Source: Bacillota bacterium
GTDB lineage: Bacteria > Bacillota > UBA4882 > UBA8346
NCBI GenBank assembly: GCA_023401925.1
Contig: JAEXDA010000043.1
Span: 186,001-250,000, forward strand
Length of the DNA: 64,000 nt
Reading direction: 5' to 3'
Position numbers and translations under genes: made by a program
The notes under the pieces: generated by a model
Told to the model about the DNA's origin: nothing
The model's input: only the letters and a program-made list of their open reading frames with translations
Databases searched by the model: none
Part shown: positions 16,391 to 26,265 of the stretch, piece by piece
How positions within the stretch are numbered: the first letter of the stretch is position 1
Layout: the number at the start of each line of letters is the position of its first letter

Positions 16391-16560
16391 ATAATTTTAT
16401 TGTGCGGATATTGTCATTTTTGGTATGTTCCTGTTTCCCTGAGTTGTTGGGGGACTACGCTTGCGTGTGCCCTCTGCGCGGAAAACAACAAAATGGGGAT
16501 TATCGAGCAGCGCACAGTGGTGCGATCCTTTTGACAGCACAACAGGAGGTGTTTTTTTTA
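16391..16560 (+). ncRNA. Long structured 5' leader of rnj (candidate cis-element or small RNA)
   Basis: The leader can fold as a rod. TTGTGC (16400-16405) and TGTCA (16412-16416) face TGACA and GCACAA (about 16530-16541). TTCCC faces GGGGA, and GTTGTT (16442-16447) faces AACAAC (16484-16489). A hairpin ACGC-TT-GCGT caps the rod. A side hairpin CGCAC-AGTG-GTGCG lies on the 3' strand of the central bubble. The frame through it reads open but looks non-coding. Function unknown; autoregulation of RNase J through its own leader is one possibility, and the fold is also loosely 6S RNA-like. Confidence 0.4.
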
Positions 16561-18231
16561 TTGGGTGTTTTTAATAAACAGGAGCGTGTTTTTATCATTC
16601 CATTGGGTGGTTTGGGTGAGATTGGTAAGAACATGACGGCCATCGAATACAATAAGGAAATTATTGTTATCGATGCCGGTTTGATGTTTCCTGATGAGGA
16701 CATGCTGGGAATCGATTTGGTAATTCCGGATGTATCTTATTTGGTCGAGAATAAAGAAAAGGTTAAGGGGATCATCTTAACCCACGGCCATGAGGACCAT
16801 ATTGGCGCTTTACCTTATGTTCTCAAGCAGCTTAATGTGCCGATTTATGGAACCAAGTTAACGTTGGGTTTGGCTAAGGGTAAGTTTGAAGAGCATAATA
16901 TGGTCCGTTCGGTGAGTATGAATTGTGTAAAAGCCGGCGACCAGTTTAAGCTGGGTAATAATTTTATGATTGAGTGTATTCATGTGAATCATAGTATCGC
17001 TGATGTAGTAGCCTTAGCTGTCCATACTCCAATCGGGATTATTCTCCATACGGCAGATTTTAAGTTTGATCATACTCCAATCGATGGTAAGGTTACCGAT
17101 TTCCGGAAATTGGCTGAATTGGGCGATAAGGGTGTTTTGGCTTTGCTTTCCGATAGTACCAATGTGGAAAATTTAGGATATACTCCATCGGAACGGGATT
17201 TAGCCCATACTTTTGAGGAACTTTTTCTACAAGCAGATGGCCGCATCTTGGTAACGACTTTCGCTTCCAATATTCATCGAATTCAACAAATTATCGACAC
17301 GGCCTTTAAGCATAATCGAAAAGTTGCCATGGTGGGTAGAAGTATGATTAATGTGGCCACGATTGCAATTGATCTAGGGTACTTGAGAGTACCGGAGGGT
17401 TTGCTGATTGATGTCGATGAGATTGAGCGTTATCCGATAACCCAGATTGCCATTATTACCACGGGAAGTCAGGGTGAACCGATGTCAGCCCTTTCGAGGA
17501 TGGCTACTTCCGAGCATAAAAAAATCAACATCATTCCCGGAGATACGGTGATTATTTCCGCATCCACCATTCCCGGAAATGAAAAGTCAATTGCCCGGAC
17601 CATTAATCATCTGTTTAAACAGGGTGCCAGGGTCATTTATGAATCGGTTTCCGGTGTTCATGTTTCCGGACATGCCAGCCAAGAAGAACAAAAGTTAATG
17701 TTGAATTTGGTTAAACCCAAATTTTTTATGCCGGTTCATGGAGAATACCGTCATTTGGTTCAGCATGCAAGATTAGCCGTTGACGTTGGAGTTGAGAGCG
17801 AGAATGTGGTGATTGCCGAAAATGGCGATCTGGTAGAACTCACCCGCGACAAAATCAAGGTTATTGGAAAAGTAGCATCCGGGAAAATTTTTGTTGACGG
17901 ACTCGGCGTAGGGGATGTTGGAAATATTGTTCTCCGTGATCGAAAGCAATTATCGCAAGACGGCATATTAGTGGTTGTCGTAACCATTGATAAGGAAAGT
18001 GGTAAGGTTGTTGCCGGACCGGATATCGTATCCAGAGGTTTTGTTTATGTCCGTGAATCGGAAGCTTTGATCGATGAAGCTAAAGAAAAAGTGAGAATTG
18101 CTTTGGAACATTGTACGGAGTATTCGGATTGGGCAACGATTAAAAACCAAATTCGTGAAATACTCAGCAAGCATTTATATGGCAAAATGAAGCGGCGCCC
18201 TATGATTTTACCGATCATTATGGAAGTCTGA
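16561..18231 (+). CDS. rnj: Ribonuclease J
   Basis: 556 residues from TTG 16561, which has AGGAGGTG at 16544-16551 9 nt upstream and gives the normal family length; the longer open frame to 16402 runs through the leader. RNase J is a metallo-beta-lactamase/beta-CASP nuclease with endo- and 5'-exonuclease activity, central to mRNA decay and rRNA maturation. Metal motif LTHGHEDHIGALP near residue 78, HTADFKFD, SDSTNVE, beta-CASP segments TTGSQGEP and HVSGHASQEE, and MPVHGEYRHL. Only one RNase J gene is seen here. Confidence 0.94.
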   Translation: MGVFNKQERVFIIPLGGLGEIGKNMTAIEYNKEIIVIDAGLMFPDEDMLGIDLVIPDVSYLVENKEKVKGIILTHGHEDHIGALPYVLKQLNVPIYGTKLTLGLAKGKFEEHNMVRSVSMNCVKAGDQFKLGNNFMIECIHVNHSIADVVALAVHTPIGIILHTADFKFDHTPIDGKVTDFRKLAELGDKGVLALLSDSTNVENLGYTPSERDLAHTFEELFLQADGRILVTTFASNIHRIQQIIDTAFKHNRKVAMVGRSMINVATIAIDLGYLRVPEGLLIDVDEIERYPITQIAIITTGSQGEPMSALSRMATSEHKKINIIPGDTVIISASTIPGNEKSIARTINHLFKQGARVIYESVSGVHVSGHASQEEQKLMLNLVKPKFFMPVHGEYRHLVQHARLAVDVGVESENVVIAENGDLVELTRDKIKVIGKVASGKIFVDGLGVGDVGNIVLRDRKQLSQDGILVVVVTIDKESGKVVAGPDIVSRGFVYVRESEALIDEAKEKVRIALEHCTEYSDWATIKNQIREILSKHLYGKMKRRPMILPIIMEV

Positions 18232-18280
18232 ATCATTGCTGTTGGCTTTCGGCAATCGGTTTTCAAGAGCCTGGTTTTAT

Positions 18281-18317
18281 GCAAGAGACACAATTCCGCG
18301 TGTCTCTTCTTGCTTTT
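18281..18317 (+). terminator. Intrinsic terminator after rnj
   Basis: AAGAGACA (18283-18290) pairs with TGTCTCTT (18301-18308) around a 10-nt loop, followed by CTTGCTTTT. Confidence 0.7.
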
Positions 18318-18390
18318 ACGAGCAAAATGAACGCATCAAAATCACGATAACAGCCGACAACTACTAGCTGACAGCCGTATTTTTCCGTAC

Positions 18391-18615
18391 CTAGGGTTCA
18401 TCAAAGGGATTCTCTAAATTGTTGAGGATCTGTCGCAGTTCATCCTCCCATTTAATTTGGTGATAGGTGAGCACATCCTTTTTTACCAGTGAAGGAGTAT
18501 GGCATTGGGCGCATACGATTCCAATTAAATCACGGTTATGATTGATGACATGATGAAGGGTATCGCTTTCGCAATGTGGACACAGATAAATGTGATCAAA
18601 TTCTTGGTATTCCAT
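18391..18615 (-). CDS. Small zinc-ribbon protein, resembling Bacillus bh-type proteins
   Basis: 74 residues from ATG 18615-18613. Two CxxC knuckles (CPHC and CAQC) spaced by about 25 residues form a probable zinc ribbon, followed by an acidic C-terminal helix. It resembles short uncharacterised Firmicutes proteins of the bh type, recalled from memory. The SD is imperfect (AAGGCGGG about 9 nt upstream). Convergent with rnj, divergent from dprA. No function assigned. Confidence 0.6.
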   Translation of the reverse strand: MEYQEFDHIYLCPHCESDTLHHVINHNRDLIGIVCAQCHTPSLVKKDVLTYHQIKWEDELRQILNNLENPFDEP

Positions 18616-18877
18616 GAAAAATTCCCGCCTTACACTGTTAATGATCAAATGAAAAGCGCTAACTATAGATGCTCATGTTTGTTTAATCCATTCATTATTG
18701 TGTCCGTCATTTTTTAAAAATCTCTGGCAACTCCTACTAAGTTTGTATAAAGTCGATCGTAAAAAACAAAGATTGTATTTTGATTTTAGTTTTGGATTAT
18801 TTCAAGAATTCTATATTATTCAACAATGGCAGGAATGATGGCAAATGCACCGAATTATATGATTTGGGGGTGCTATC

Positions 18878-19969
18878 ATGGATAATGAAGAATTGAAATA
18901 TTGGTTATGGTGGAACCGAGTACCTGGCATTGGACCGGCCCGGTTTTATAAATTACTGCAAGAATTTGGCACGATGAAAGCGGCTTGGTCTGCTTCCAAT
19001 AAAAATTTACAGCCGTTAATCGGTGAAAAAGTTTGGCTTGACATGCAAACAATCCAAAAAACGTGGGAGCCGGAAAAAGAAATTATTAAAGCTCATCATT
19101 TGGGAATTCGTTTTTATTTATATTCTGAACCCGACTACCCATCATCGCTAAAAAAAATATCCAATCCGCCGCCGGTTCTTTATGCACTTGGCGGTTTCGA
19201 ATATGGGGACGATATTGCTGTCGCAATCGTCGGCACAAGAAATCCAACTCCCTCTGGGGTTTTTAACGCTAGGGAATTATCCGTGCAGTTAACCCGGCAA
19301 GGTTTAACAATTGTTAGCGGAATGGCAAGGGGAATTGATTCGGAAGCCCATAAAGGAGCGCTTGAGGCCGGTGGGAGAACGGTTGCTGTCTTAGGTTGTG
19401 GTATTGATATCTCATATCCTCCCGAAAATGAATATTTAATGAAGGAAATCTCCGACCACCACGGAGCAGTTATTTCCGAATTTTCCCTTGGTACAAAACC
19501 ACTCGCCACTAACTTCCCTGCCCGTAATCGTATAATCAGCGGTTTAAGTCTAGGTGTTGTTGTGGTTGAGGCCACACAGGATAGTGGTTCTCTCATTACG
19601 GCCGGTTTTGCTTTAGAACAAGGCCGGGAAGTATTTGCGGTTCCGGGGAATATTGGAAACGACGGTAGCAAAGGACCTCACCGTCTGATTCGGCAAGGGG
19701 CCAAATTAGTTGAGAATTATCAGGATATTTTGGAGGAATTGGCCATTCCCCAATTATCTCCTGGAGAAATGGCCAACGGAAATTATGTTGCCGGGAGTGA
19801 ATTAGAGGAAAAAATCATTTCAGTGATGAGCCGTGAACCATTACATATCGACCAAATTGTTCGCCAAACGAAATTAGCATCAGCACAGGTCAATTCGGCC
19901 TTAGTCCGATTAGAATTAGGAGGGGTAGTCAAAAGGTTTCCCGGTCAAATGTATCTTCGTGTGAAATAA
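18878..19969 (+). CDS. dprA: DNA processing protein DprA (Smf)
   Basis: 363 residues. DprA binds incoming single-stranded DNA and loads RecA in natural transformation. An N-terminal SAM/HhH-like region (RVPGIGPARFYKLL) precedes the Rossmann-like DprA fold with VGTRNPTPSG, SGMARGIDSEAHKGAL, VLGCGIDISYP, FPARNRIISGLS and ITAGFALEQGREVFAVPG. A C-terminal winged helix starts near residue 300. With the pil cluster and ComFB this hints at natural competence. ATG 18878 has GGGGTG upstream. Confidence 0.95.
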   Translation: MDNEELKYWLWWNRVPGIGPARFYKLLQEFGTMKAAWSASNKNLQPLIGEKVWLDMQTIQKTWEPEKEIIKAHHLGIRFYLYSEPDYPSSLKKISNPPPVLYALGGFEYGDDIAVAIVGTRNPTPSGVFNARELSVQLTRQGLTIVSGMARGIDSEAHKGALEAGGRTVAVLGCGIDISYPPENEYLMKEISDHHGAVISEFSLGTKPLATNFPARNRIISGLSLGVVVVEATQDSGSLITAGFALEQGREVFAVPGNIGNDGSKGPHRLIRQGAKLVENYQDILEELAIPQLSPGEMANGNYVAGSELEEKIISVMSREPLHIDQIVRQTKLASAQVNSALVRLELGGVVKRFPGQMYLRVK

Positions 19970-20148
19970 CATTTACTTTACAATTGTTATATTCATGATA
20001 TATACTTCTTGCTGAGGGATTAACCTAAATAAATGATAAAATTAAAATTCAAATATTAAATTAATTCCTTATCTGGAAACTATTTTTTATTAAGCATATC
20101 CACCATCATGCCGAAATATTTATTAACAGCCAGTACAGAGGTGAAAGT

Positions 20149-20622
20149 ATGGAACGCGTTATCGAGATTGTCAGTTTTATCATGAAACAGGTCCTTTTTC
20201 AAGGAGATAACTCTTGTTCGGAACGCCTTCTCGTGGATGCTTTAGTTCAACAAGGATTTCAACCGGAAGAAATTGAACAGGCCTTTAAACTTTTACATTC
20301 TCTTCCCAGTGCTCTCAAAGCAAATATTGAAGAGATGGATGAATTAACGGGTTTAGAGGACGGACATCGTATTTTTAGCCCCACTGAACGAAAAAAGATC
20401 ACCGTAACTTGTCAGGGGGAAATTCTGCGTCTCTTTAACAGTTCTTTATTGACTTTGAATGAGCTGGAAAAGATTTTAGCAGAGGCGTTACAAATGGAAA
20501 CAAATGAAGTAGGGCTCAAAGAATTGGAACAGATATTGTATAAAGTAATTGCGGATGAGGAACGATTATTAATGATCATACCTCACCCGGTGGAAATGGG
20601 CCCATCATTCTTATTAAACTGA
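20149..20622 (+). CDS. DUF494 (Smg) family protein
   Basis: 157 residues. The C-terminal half has RIFSPTERKKITVTCQGEI, the signature of E. coli Smg and its relatives; mostly helical. Function unknown. The dprA-smg-topA order seen here is an old arrangement also found in Proteobacteria, which supports the identification. AGGTGAAAG lies upstream of ATG 20149. Confidence 0.82.
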   Translation: MERVIEIVSFIMKQVLFQGDNSCSERLLVDALVQQGFQPEEIEQAFKLLHSLPSALKANIEEMDELTGLEDGHRIFSPTERKKITVTCQGEILRLFNSSLLTLNELEKILAEALQMETNEVGLKELEQILYKVIADEERLLMIIPHPVEMGPSFLLN

Positions 20623-20642
20623 CAAAATTCACTTGCAACTTT

Positions 20643-20667
20643 GGGTTATTGGATAACCCTTTTTTTA
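20643..20667 (+). terminator. Small terminator before topA
   Basis: GGGTTA (20643-20648) and TAACCC (20654-20659) with a 5-nt loop, followed by eight T. It sits between the DUF494 gene and topA and may attenuate read-through into topA. Confidence 0.65.
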
Positions 20668-20707
20668 TGGGTCAATTTGGTTTGTAAAGGTAATGGGGGT
20701 CATTTAT

Positions 20708-22807
20708 TTGAAAACATTGGTTATCGTAGAATCACCGGCAAAGGCTAAGACCATTGAAAAATATCTCGGCAAAAAATTTATGGTCAGAGCTTCCATGGGT
20801 CATGTTGTTGATTTGCCTAAAAGCCAGTTTGGGGTTGATATTCCCAACGGCTTTAAGCCAAAGTACATTACGATTCGGGGCAAAGGAAAAATTATTCAGG
20901 AGTTAAAAGATTCAGTTAAAAAGGCAGGAAACGTATTGCTGGCAACCGACCCTGATCGCGAAGGTGAGGCAATTTCCTGGCATTTAGCGAACAGTTTGGA
21001 TTTAAAACCGGGACAGCTCAATCGGATCGAATTTCATGAAATCACCAAAAAAGCAATTGAAAGTTCAATCAAACATCCCCGGAAAATTGACTTGGATCGG
21101 GTTAATGCGCAACAAGCCAGACGGATTTTAGACCGGATAGTAGGTTATGAATTAAGCCCCTTACTTTGGAAAAAAGTTCGGCGGGGTTTAAGCGCCGGCC
21201 GGGTTCAGTCAGTGGCCGTTCGGATAGTTTGTGAACGGGAGCAGGAAATCCAAGATTTTAAGCCGGAAGAATATTGGAGCATTACCGGTAATTTTATTAC
21301 TGCAAAAAAAGAGAGTTTCACGGCCAAACTGGCTACCATTGGCAAGAAAAAGTTAAATGTAACCAACGCCAAAGATGCCAAGCAAATTGAATCGGATATT
21401 AAAAAGAATCAATTTGAGGTTTCCGAGGTTAAAAAAAAGGAGCGTTTGCGTTTTCCAGCACCGCCTTTTACTACGAGCAGTTTGCAACAGGAAGCGGCCC
21501 GGAAACACGGTTTTGGCCCCAGAAAAACCATGATGATCGCCCAACAATTATATGAAGGGTTGGAAATCGGTGAAGCCGGAGTTGAAGGACTTATAACCTA
21601 TATGCGTACAGATTCTGTCCGAGTGGCCGAAGAGGCCCAGACCCTCGCGAGAGAAGTCATCAAAGAACGCTATGGTGTAAATTTTTTACCGGAAACAGCA
21701 CCGGTCTATAAAACCAAAACTGCTGGAGCTCAGGAAGCCCATGAAGCGATCCGCCCCACCAACGCTACACGGAACCCTGAATCTTTGAAGGCTTATTTAA
21801 ACAAAGATCAATTTCGCATATATCAGCTGATTTGGTCCCGTTTTGTTGCCAGTCAAATGAAACCCGCACTGTTTGATACAGTTGCTGCCGACATTCGTGG
21901 AGGGGACTATGTATTTCGGGCCAATGGCAACATTCTTAAATTTCCTGGCTTTCTCGGAGTATACCAGGAGGGTAAGGATGATGAAACTCCTGAGGAAGAA
22001 GCTCAATTACCGGAACTAAAGGAACGTGATGGGGTTCAATTGGTGAAGGTTGATCCCAAACAACATTTTACCCAACCACCGCCAAGGTATACTGAGGCGA
22101 CACTTATCAAAATGCTTGAAGAGAAAGGCATCGGTAGGCCCAGTACATATGCCCCAACGATCGATACCATTCTGAAACGGAATTATGTCTTGATGGAAGA
22201 AAAACGGCTAAAGCCTACTGACCTTGGGCAAGTGGTGGTCGATTTACTGAAACAAAAATTTCCCGAGGTTGTCGATTATGACTTTACGGCGGATATGGAA
22301 GAAAAACTGGATAAAATCGCCGAAGGCGATATCGACTGGGTTAAGGTTTTGGCAGAGTTTTATGATCCTTTCAGCGTGGAAGTCAAAACGGCCCTCCAAG
22401 ATGTGGAACGAATTGAGTTACCTCAAGAAGAAAGCGATGTAATATGTGAAAAGTGCGGTCGCAAAATGGTTTATAAATATGGCCGTTTTGGGAAATTTTT
22501 AGCTTGTCCGGCATATCCGGAGTGTAAGAATACAAAACCTGTTCGGAAAGAGATGGGGGTAAGCTGCCCCAAATGTGGAACCGGGCAAATCACCGAGCGT
22601 AAATCGAAAAAAGGTCGTTTTTTTTACGGTTGCAATCAGTATCCCACATGTGACTTTGTCAGTTGGGAGCGCCCCTTTAAAACTCCTTGTCCTCAATGTG
22701 GCAGTATGTGTGTTTTAAAGGGAAGCAAGGATAATAAAAACATTGTTTGTCTGAAAGAAGGTTGCGGCTACACCGCGAAATTTGAAGAACAAGGTGAGAA
22801 TGATTGA
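20708..22807 (+). CDS. topA: DNA topoisomerase I
   Basis: 699 residues. Relaxes negative supercoils by type IA strand passage. TOPRIM domain with [17 protein letters not shown] and the metal triad DPDREGEA, active-site Tyr298 in [29 protein letters not shown], then three C-terminal zinc ribbons ([24 protein letters not shown] with their second Cys pairs). TTG 20708 with GGGGGT at 20695-20700 is preferred to ATG 20693, whose only upstream SD is 2 nt away. Its stop overlaps the trmFO start (TTGA). Confidence 0.95.
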   Translation: MKTLVIVESPAKAKTIEKYLGKKFMVRASMGHVVDLPKSQFGVDIPNGFKPKYITIRGKGKIIQELKDSVKKAGNVLLATDPDREGEAISWHLANSLDLKPGQLNRIEFHEITKKAIESSIKHPRKIDLDRVNAQQARRILDRIVGYELSPLLWKKVRRGLSAGRVQSVAVRIVCEREQEIQDFKPEEYWSITGNFITAKKESFTAKLATIGKKKLNVTNAKDAKQIESDIKKNQFEVSEVKKKERLRFPAPPFTTSSLQQEAARKHGFGPRKTMMIAQQLYEGLEIGEAGVEGLITYMRTDSVRVAEEAQTLAREVIKERYGVNFLPETAPVYKTKTAGAQEAHEAIRPTNATRNPESLKAYLNKDQFRIYQLIWSRFVASQMKPALFDTVAADIRGGDYVFRANGNILKFPGFLGVYQEGKDDETPEEEAQLPELKERDGVQLVKVDPKQHFTQPPPRYTEATLIKMLEEKGIGRPSTYAPTIDTILKRNYVLMEEKRLKPTDLGQVVVDLLKQKFPEVVDYDFTADMEEKLDKIAEGDIDWVKVLAEFYDPFSVEVKTALQDVERIELPQEESDVICEKCGRKMVYKYGRFGKFLACPAYPECKNTKPVRKEMGVSCPKCGTGQITERKSKKGRFFYGCNQYPTCDFVSWERPFKTPCPQCGSMCVLKGSKDNKNIVCLKEGCGYTAKFEEQGEND

Positions 22808-24105
22808 ATCCTGTTAAAATAATCGGAGCAGGTTTAGCGGGAGCTGAAGCCGCCTGGCAGTTGGTTAGTAGAGGGATACCGGTTAAGTTATGGGAAATGC
22901 GACCGGACAAGTTAACACCGGCTCACAAAACCGGACAATTTGCAGAATTAGTTTGCAGTAATTCGTTGCGTGGCGCCTCTTTGGAAAATGCCGTAGGTCT
23001 TTTAAAGGAAGAAATGCGGCTTTTAAACTCATTAATTATGAAAGCAGCCTTGGAAACCGAAGTTCCGGCTGGAGGTGCTCTGGCAGTTGATCGCCAGAAG
23101 TTTTCCGAATATATCACCCATACTCTGTCCAATCATCCTTTAGTAGAAGTGGTTCATGCTGAAATTGAGGATATACCTGAGGGTTTAACAATTATTGCCA
23201 CAGGGCCCTTAACTTCCCCCCGGTTGTCAAAAGCTATCCGGAACTTGATAGGACAAGATTATTTTTATTTCTACGATGCTGCGGCCCCCATTGTAACTGC
23301 AGAGTCTTTGGACTTTGAAATTGTCTTTGCCGCATCCCGTTATGATAAAGGGGAAGGCGTCTATTTGAATTGCCCTTTTACCAAGGAAGATTATCAAGGA
23401 TTTTGGAATGAGATTAATTCGGCGCAGGTTGCTGAAGGACATTTACCCTGTGAAAAAAAGATTTTTTTCGAAGGATGTATGCCCATTGAAGTCCTAGCTT
23501 CTCGAGGAATCGAAACCATGCGTTATGGCCCGATGAAACCAGTAGGCATAACGGATCCTAAGACGGGAAAATGGCCTTATGCCGTTGTTCAACTCCGGCC
23601 CGAGGATCAAGAAAACCGTTTGTATAATTTAGTAGGATTTCAAACCCATCTTCAATGGGGAGAACAACAAAGGGTTTTTCGTAAAATTCCGGGACTCCAA
23701 AATGCCGAGTTTGTCAGATATGGGGTCATGCACCGTAATACTTACTTAAATGCGCCGGTGGTTTTGCATAAAACATTACAGTCAAGAATAAGAAGCGATC
23801 TTTTTTTTGCCGGTCAAATGACGGGCGTAGAGGGTTATGTTGAATCAAGCGCTTCCGGTCTGCTTGCCGGTATGAATTGTGCCCAACTCATCACGGAAAA
23901 ACCGCTTATTGAATTTCCTCCTGAAACTGCTGTTGGATCACTAATGAATTACATTTGTAATGCTGATCCAAAGTATTTTCAACCCATGAATGTAAACTAC
24001 GGTCTATTTCCTCCCATCCAAGATCCCATCAAGGGTAAAAAAGAAAAAAGACTGGCTTTGGCGAGTCGCTCATTGACAAAAATTCGACAATTTAATTTAA
24101 TTTAG
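22804..24105 (+). CDS. trmFO: Methylenetetrahydrofolate-tRNA-(uracil-5-)-methyltransferase TrmFO
   Basis: 433 residues. Forms m5U54 in tRNA T-loops using methylene-THF and FAD. FAD-binding [13 protein letters not shown], then [20 protein letters not shown], the cysteine motif YLNCPF and FEGCMPIEV, and [20 protein letters not shown] 22804 overlaps the topA stop, with AAGGTGAG upstream. topA-trmFO-xerC is the standard Firmicutes order. Confidence 0.96.
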   Translation: MNPVKIIGAGLAGAEAAWQLVSRGIPVKLWEMRPDKLTPAHKTGQFAELVCSNSLRGASLENAVGLLKEEMRLLNSLIMKAALETEVPAGGALAVDRQKFSEYITHTLSNHPLVEVVHAEIEDIPEGLTIIATGPLTSPRLSKAIRNLIGQDYFYFYDAAAPIVTAESLDFEIVFAASRYDKGEGVYLNCPFTKEDYQGFWNEINSAQVAEGHLPCEKKIFFEGCMPIEVLASRGIETMRYGPMKPVGITDPKTGKWPYAVVQLRPEDQENRLYNLVGFQTHLQWGEQQRVFRKIPGLQNAEFVRYGVMHRNTYLNAPVVLHKTLQSRIRSDLFFAGQMTGVEGYVESSASGLLAGMNCAQLITEKPLIEFPPETAVGSLMNYICNADPKYFQPMNVNYGLFPPIQDPIKGKKEKRLALASRSLTKIRQFNLI

Positions 24106-24151
24106 TAAAAGATTCCAAAATTAACCTGAGATTGTTAAATTTCGGTTTTTG

Positions 24152-24180
24152 TTGTCATTTTTCGTCAATTGTGTTATGAT
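24152..24180 (+). promoter_or_regulatory. Promoter for xerC-codY
   Basis: TTGTCA (24152-24157), 17-bp spacer, TATGAT (24175-24180), 16 bp before xerC. Confidence 0.6.
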
Positions 24181-24195
24181 TGAGGGCGAGAATAA

Positions 24196-25104
24196 ATGTT
24201 TAAATTGGAAAATTTAGTCGATGAATTCTTGATTTACCTTCGAGTTAGTAAAAATTACTCGAAACGAACGTTGGAAAGCTATGGTCTGGATTTACGACAA
24301 TTTTTGACTTTTTTCGACAAAGCACCTGTTTCTACGGTGGAAGAAATTGATCATTTAATATTTAGAAAATATTTGGCTACATTAAAGGATGAGCAGTTAG
24401 CCCGTAGGTCTATTGCTCGGAAAATTTCTTGTTTACGATCATTTTTTAAATTTCTTTGCCGACAAGGTTACTTAATGAACAATCCAATTCAAGGGGTTTC
24501 GACGCCAAAATTGGAAAAGCGCTTGCCTGAATTTTTATATCCCGAAGAACTTGAGAGTTTATTAAAACTTCCGGATATGTCCAGCGTTTTAGGAATAAGA
24601 GATCAAGCTGTTTTGGAAGTTTTTTATTCTAGTGGACTTCGTTTACAAGAGTTAGTCGGCTTAACCCTGGATGACCTTGACTTGGATCGCGGGTATCTGC
24701 GGGTTTACGGAAAGGGAGCTAAAGAACGTCTTGTTCCACTTGGTGGTTGCGCGAAACGTGCTTTGATTAAATATTTGAAAGAGGTGAGGCCACAGTTAAT
24801 TATGAAAGGAAATAGCTCAAAACAAACGCGGAATGTTTTTTTAAATTATCGGGGCACACGTTTGAGCGGCCGTAGTATTCAACGACTCATGGATAAATAT
24901 CTACAACAGCTGGCCCTTCATCGTAAAATAAGTCCACATACTCTCCGGCATACCTTTGCAACCCATTTATTGGAAAACGGCGCCGATTTAAGAGTGGTGC
25001 AGGAGTTATTAGGCCATGTAGATATATCAAGCACCCAAATTTATACCCATTTGACGAAAGAAAGAATTCGCGCAGTTTATCTAAAAAGTCATCCTAGGGC
25101 GTAA
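24196..25104 (+). CDS. xerC: Tyrosine recombinase XerC (CodV)
   Basis: 302 residues. Site-specific recombinase of the XerC/CodV type that resolves chromosome dimers at dif. N-terminal SAM-like core-binding domain (FLIYLRVSKNYSKRTL), catalytic Arg in YSSGLRLQEL, Lys in YGKGAKERLVPL, HTLRHTFATHL, GHVDISSTQIYTHL with nucleophile Tyr283. Sits where codV lies in Bacillus, but the clpQ/clpY (hslVU) pair that usually follows is absent and codY comes next. Confidence 0.93.
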   Translation: MFKLENLVDEFLIYLRVSKNYSKRTLESYGLDLRQFLTFFDKAPVSTVEEIDHLIFRKYLATLKDEQLARRSIARKISCLRSFFKFLCRQGYLMNNPIQGVSTPKLEKRLPEFLYPEELESLLKLPDMSSVLGIRDQAVLEVFYSSGLRLQELVGLTLDDLDLDRGYLRVYGKGAKERLVPLGGCAKRALIKYLKEVRPQLIMKGNSSKQTRNVFLNYRGTRLSGRSIQRLMDKYLQQLALHRKISPHTLRHTFATHLLENGADLRVVQELLGHVDISSTQIYTHLTKERIRAVYLKSHPRA

Positions 25105-25176
25105 ATCATAGCTTTGCAAATTTATGGAATACTAAAGTAAATATTAAAATTGGAAAACCATAAGGAGAGATGTGTC

Positions 25177-25917
25177 ATGTCTTTATTGCAAAAAATACAA
25201 GAATTGGAGAGTTTACTAAAAAAGGAACAATTAACTGTAGATGAATTGGTATCAGGGATTTCTCACGAAATTGCCTCCAATGTTTACCTGTTAAATGCGG
25301 AAGGCAAAGTATTGAGCTATTCCTTGACCGAAGCTAAAGGGGACAACAACGCCTCAATCGCATTAAAGCTTGAATTTAAACAGCGAGTTGGATTTGTCTT
25401 TCAGACCGTCGCCAATTTACCCTTGGAAAGCAATTTCTTGGAGAATGATAATAATTTTTCAGCCAATACATTTATGACAATTGTACCGATTCGTCTTTTA
25501 TCATCGACAGCCGGACATTTGTTACTTACGAAAAAAGCTCAGCAATTCACCGAAGAGGAATTAATATTAGCTGAAACTGCCTCATTGCTGGCAGGAATCT
25601 ATTTGTTTGAAAAAGGCAATACAGCGGAGTCCGATTCCAAACAATATAATAATATTGAAATGGTTTTGGAATCTCTCTCTTTTTCCGAAATTAAGGCAAT
25701 CAATAGCGTTTTTGCTGAATTAGACGGTTTGGAAGGTTTTCTGGTAGCCAGTAAAATTGCCGATCGGATTGGAATTTCCCGTTCAGTCATTGTAAACGCC
25801 ATGCGTAAATTGGAAAGCGCCGGGATTGTTAATTCACGTTCCCTTGGAATTAAAGGAACTTATATTAAAATTAAAAACAGCTCATTCCTTGATGCCTTGA
25901 AAGCAAGAGTTCGTTAG
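25177..25917 (+). CDS. codY: GTP/branched-chain amino acid sensing repressor CodY
   Basis: 246 residues, about 13 shorter than the Bacillus protein. CodY represses biosynthetic and transport genes in rich conditions. The N-terminal GAF domain includes MTIVPIRLLSS, a linker helix follows, and the C-terminal winged helix has VASKIADRIGISRSVIVNAMRKLESAGI and SLGIKGTYIK, nearly identical to the known DNA-binding part. The FPVEN stretch of the Bacillus ligand pocket reads FLEN (87-90), so effector binding may differ. ATG 25177 with AGGAG at 25163-25167; the upstream TTG at 25150 is not needed. Confidence 0.93.
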   Translation: MSLLQKIQELESLLKKEQLTVDELVSGISHEIASNVYLLNAEGKVLSYSLTEAKGDNNASIALKLEFKQRVGFVFQTVANLPLESNFLENDNNFSANTFMTIVPIRLLSSTAGHLLLTKKAQQFTEEELILAETASLLAGIYLFEKGNTAESDSKQYNNIEMVLESLSFSEIKAINSVFAELDGLEGFLVASKIADRIGISRSVIVNAMRKLESAGIVNSRSLGIKGTYIKIKNSSFLDALKARVR

Positions 25918-26168
25918 TTTAATTGAATAGGACGGCCCAATAGATTGAAGGAATAAAAATGAACATTCCTTTGGGTCACTCATCGAAAAAATAAGTTTTT
26001 AGTCTTACCTAATTTTTTCAATTGGAAAGCGCTACTTATTGGCATAGCTAATACAGTAGTGCTTTTTATTAGGTATTTGAAGGAAAGCATTTAAATGCGT
26101 AGAATTTTAATTTCAAGCTTCCGTCAGTTGAAATTAGAATCATTGATTTTATAAGCGGGTTCACGGAA
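25918..26168. other. Intergenic region codY-araR
   Basis: AT-rich, no credible ORF. A 7-bp inverted repeat AAGGAAT/ATTCCTT (25948-25971) lacks a T-run and is a poor terminator. A promoter for araR is presumably near the 3' end but no clear hexamers stand out. Confidence 0.3.
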
Positions 26169-26184
26169 ATTTGTTTGCACTAAT
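26169..26184. promoter_or_regulatory. Candidate AraR operator upstream of araR
   Basis: ATTTGTTTGCACTAAT matches 12 of 16 positions of the Bacillus AraR palindrome ATTTGTACGTACAAAT (consensus recalled from memory). Its location before the araR-like gene suggests autoregulation. Confidence 0.35.
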
Positions 26185-26265
26185 TTTTCGGTATTATTAA
26201 AAAAGATGTCCTTTATTTCAGCTAGGATGTTCATGCAAATACGCCAATTGCGAGTAGGTGAAGGA

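Noticed and set aside
16402..16560. N-terminal extension of RNase J by 53 residues
   Set aside because: The region is a structured leader downstream of a strong promoter; TTG 16561 with a perfect SD gives the normal protein length.
16391..16560. Firm identification of the rnj leader as 6S RNA, SRP RNA, tmRNA or a known riboswitch
   Set aside because: Only the general rod shape fits 6S RNA; no diagnostic conserved motif of any known class could be confirmed by eye.
10138..18836. Recurring GGCAGGAA motif in intergenic DNA (near 2796, 10138 and 18829)
   Set aside because: Three occurrences of an 8-mer with no shared flanks or fixed distance to genes; could be chance.
19180..19671. 163-codon antisense frame across dprA
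   Set aside because: Shadow of the conserved dprA frame; composition is low-complexity Pro/Ser-rich.
25948..25971. Terminator after codY
   Set aside because: Only a 7-bp AT-rich stem and no T-run.
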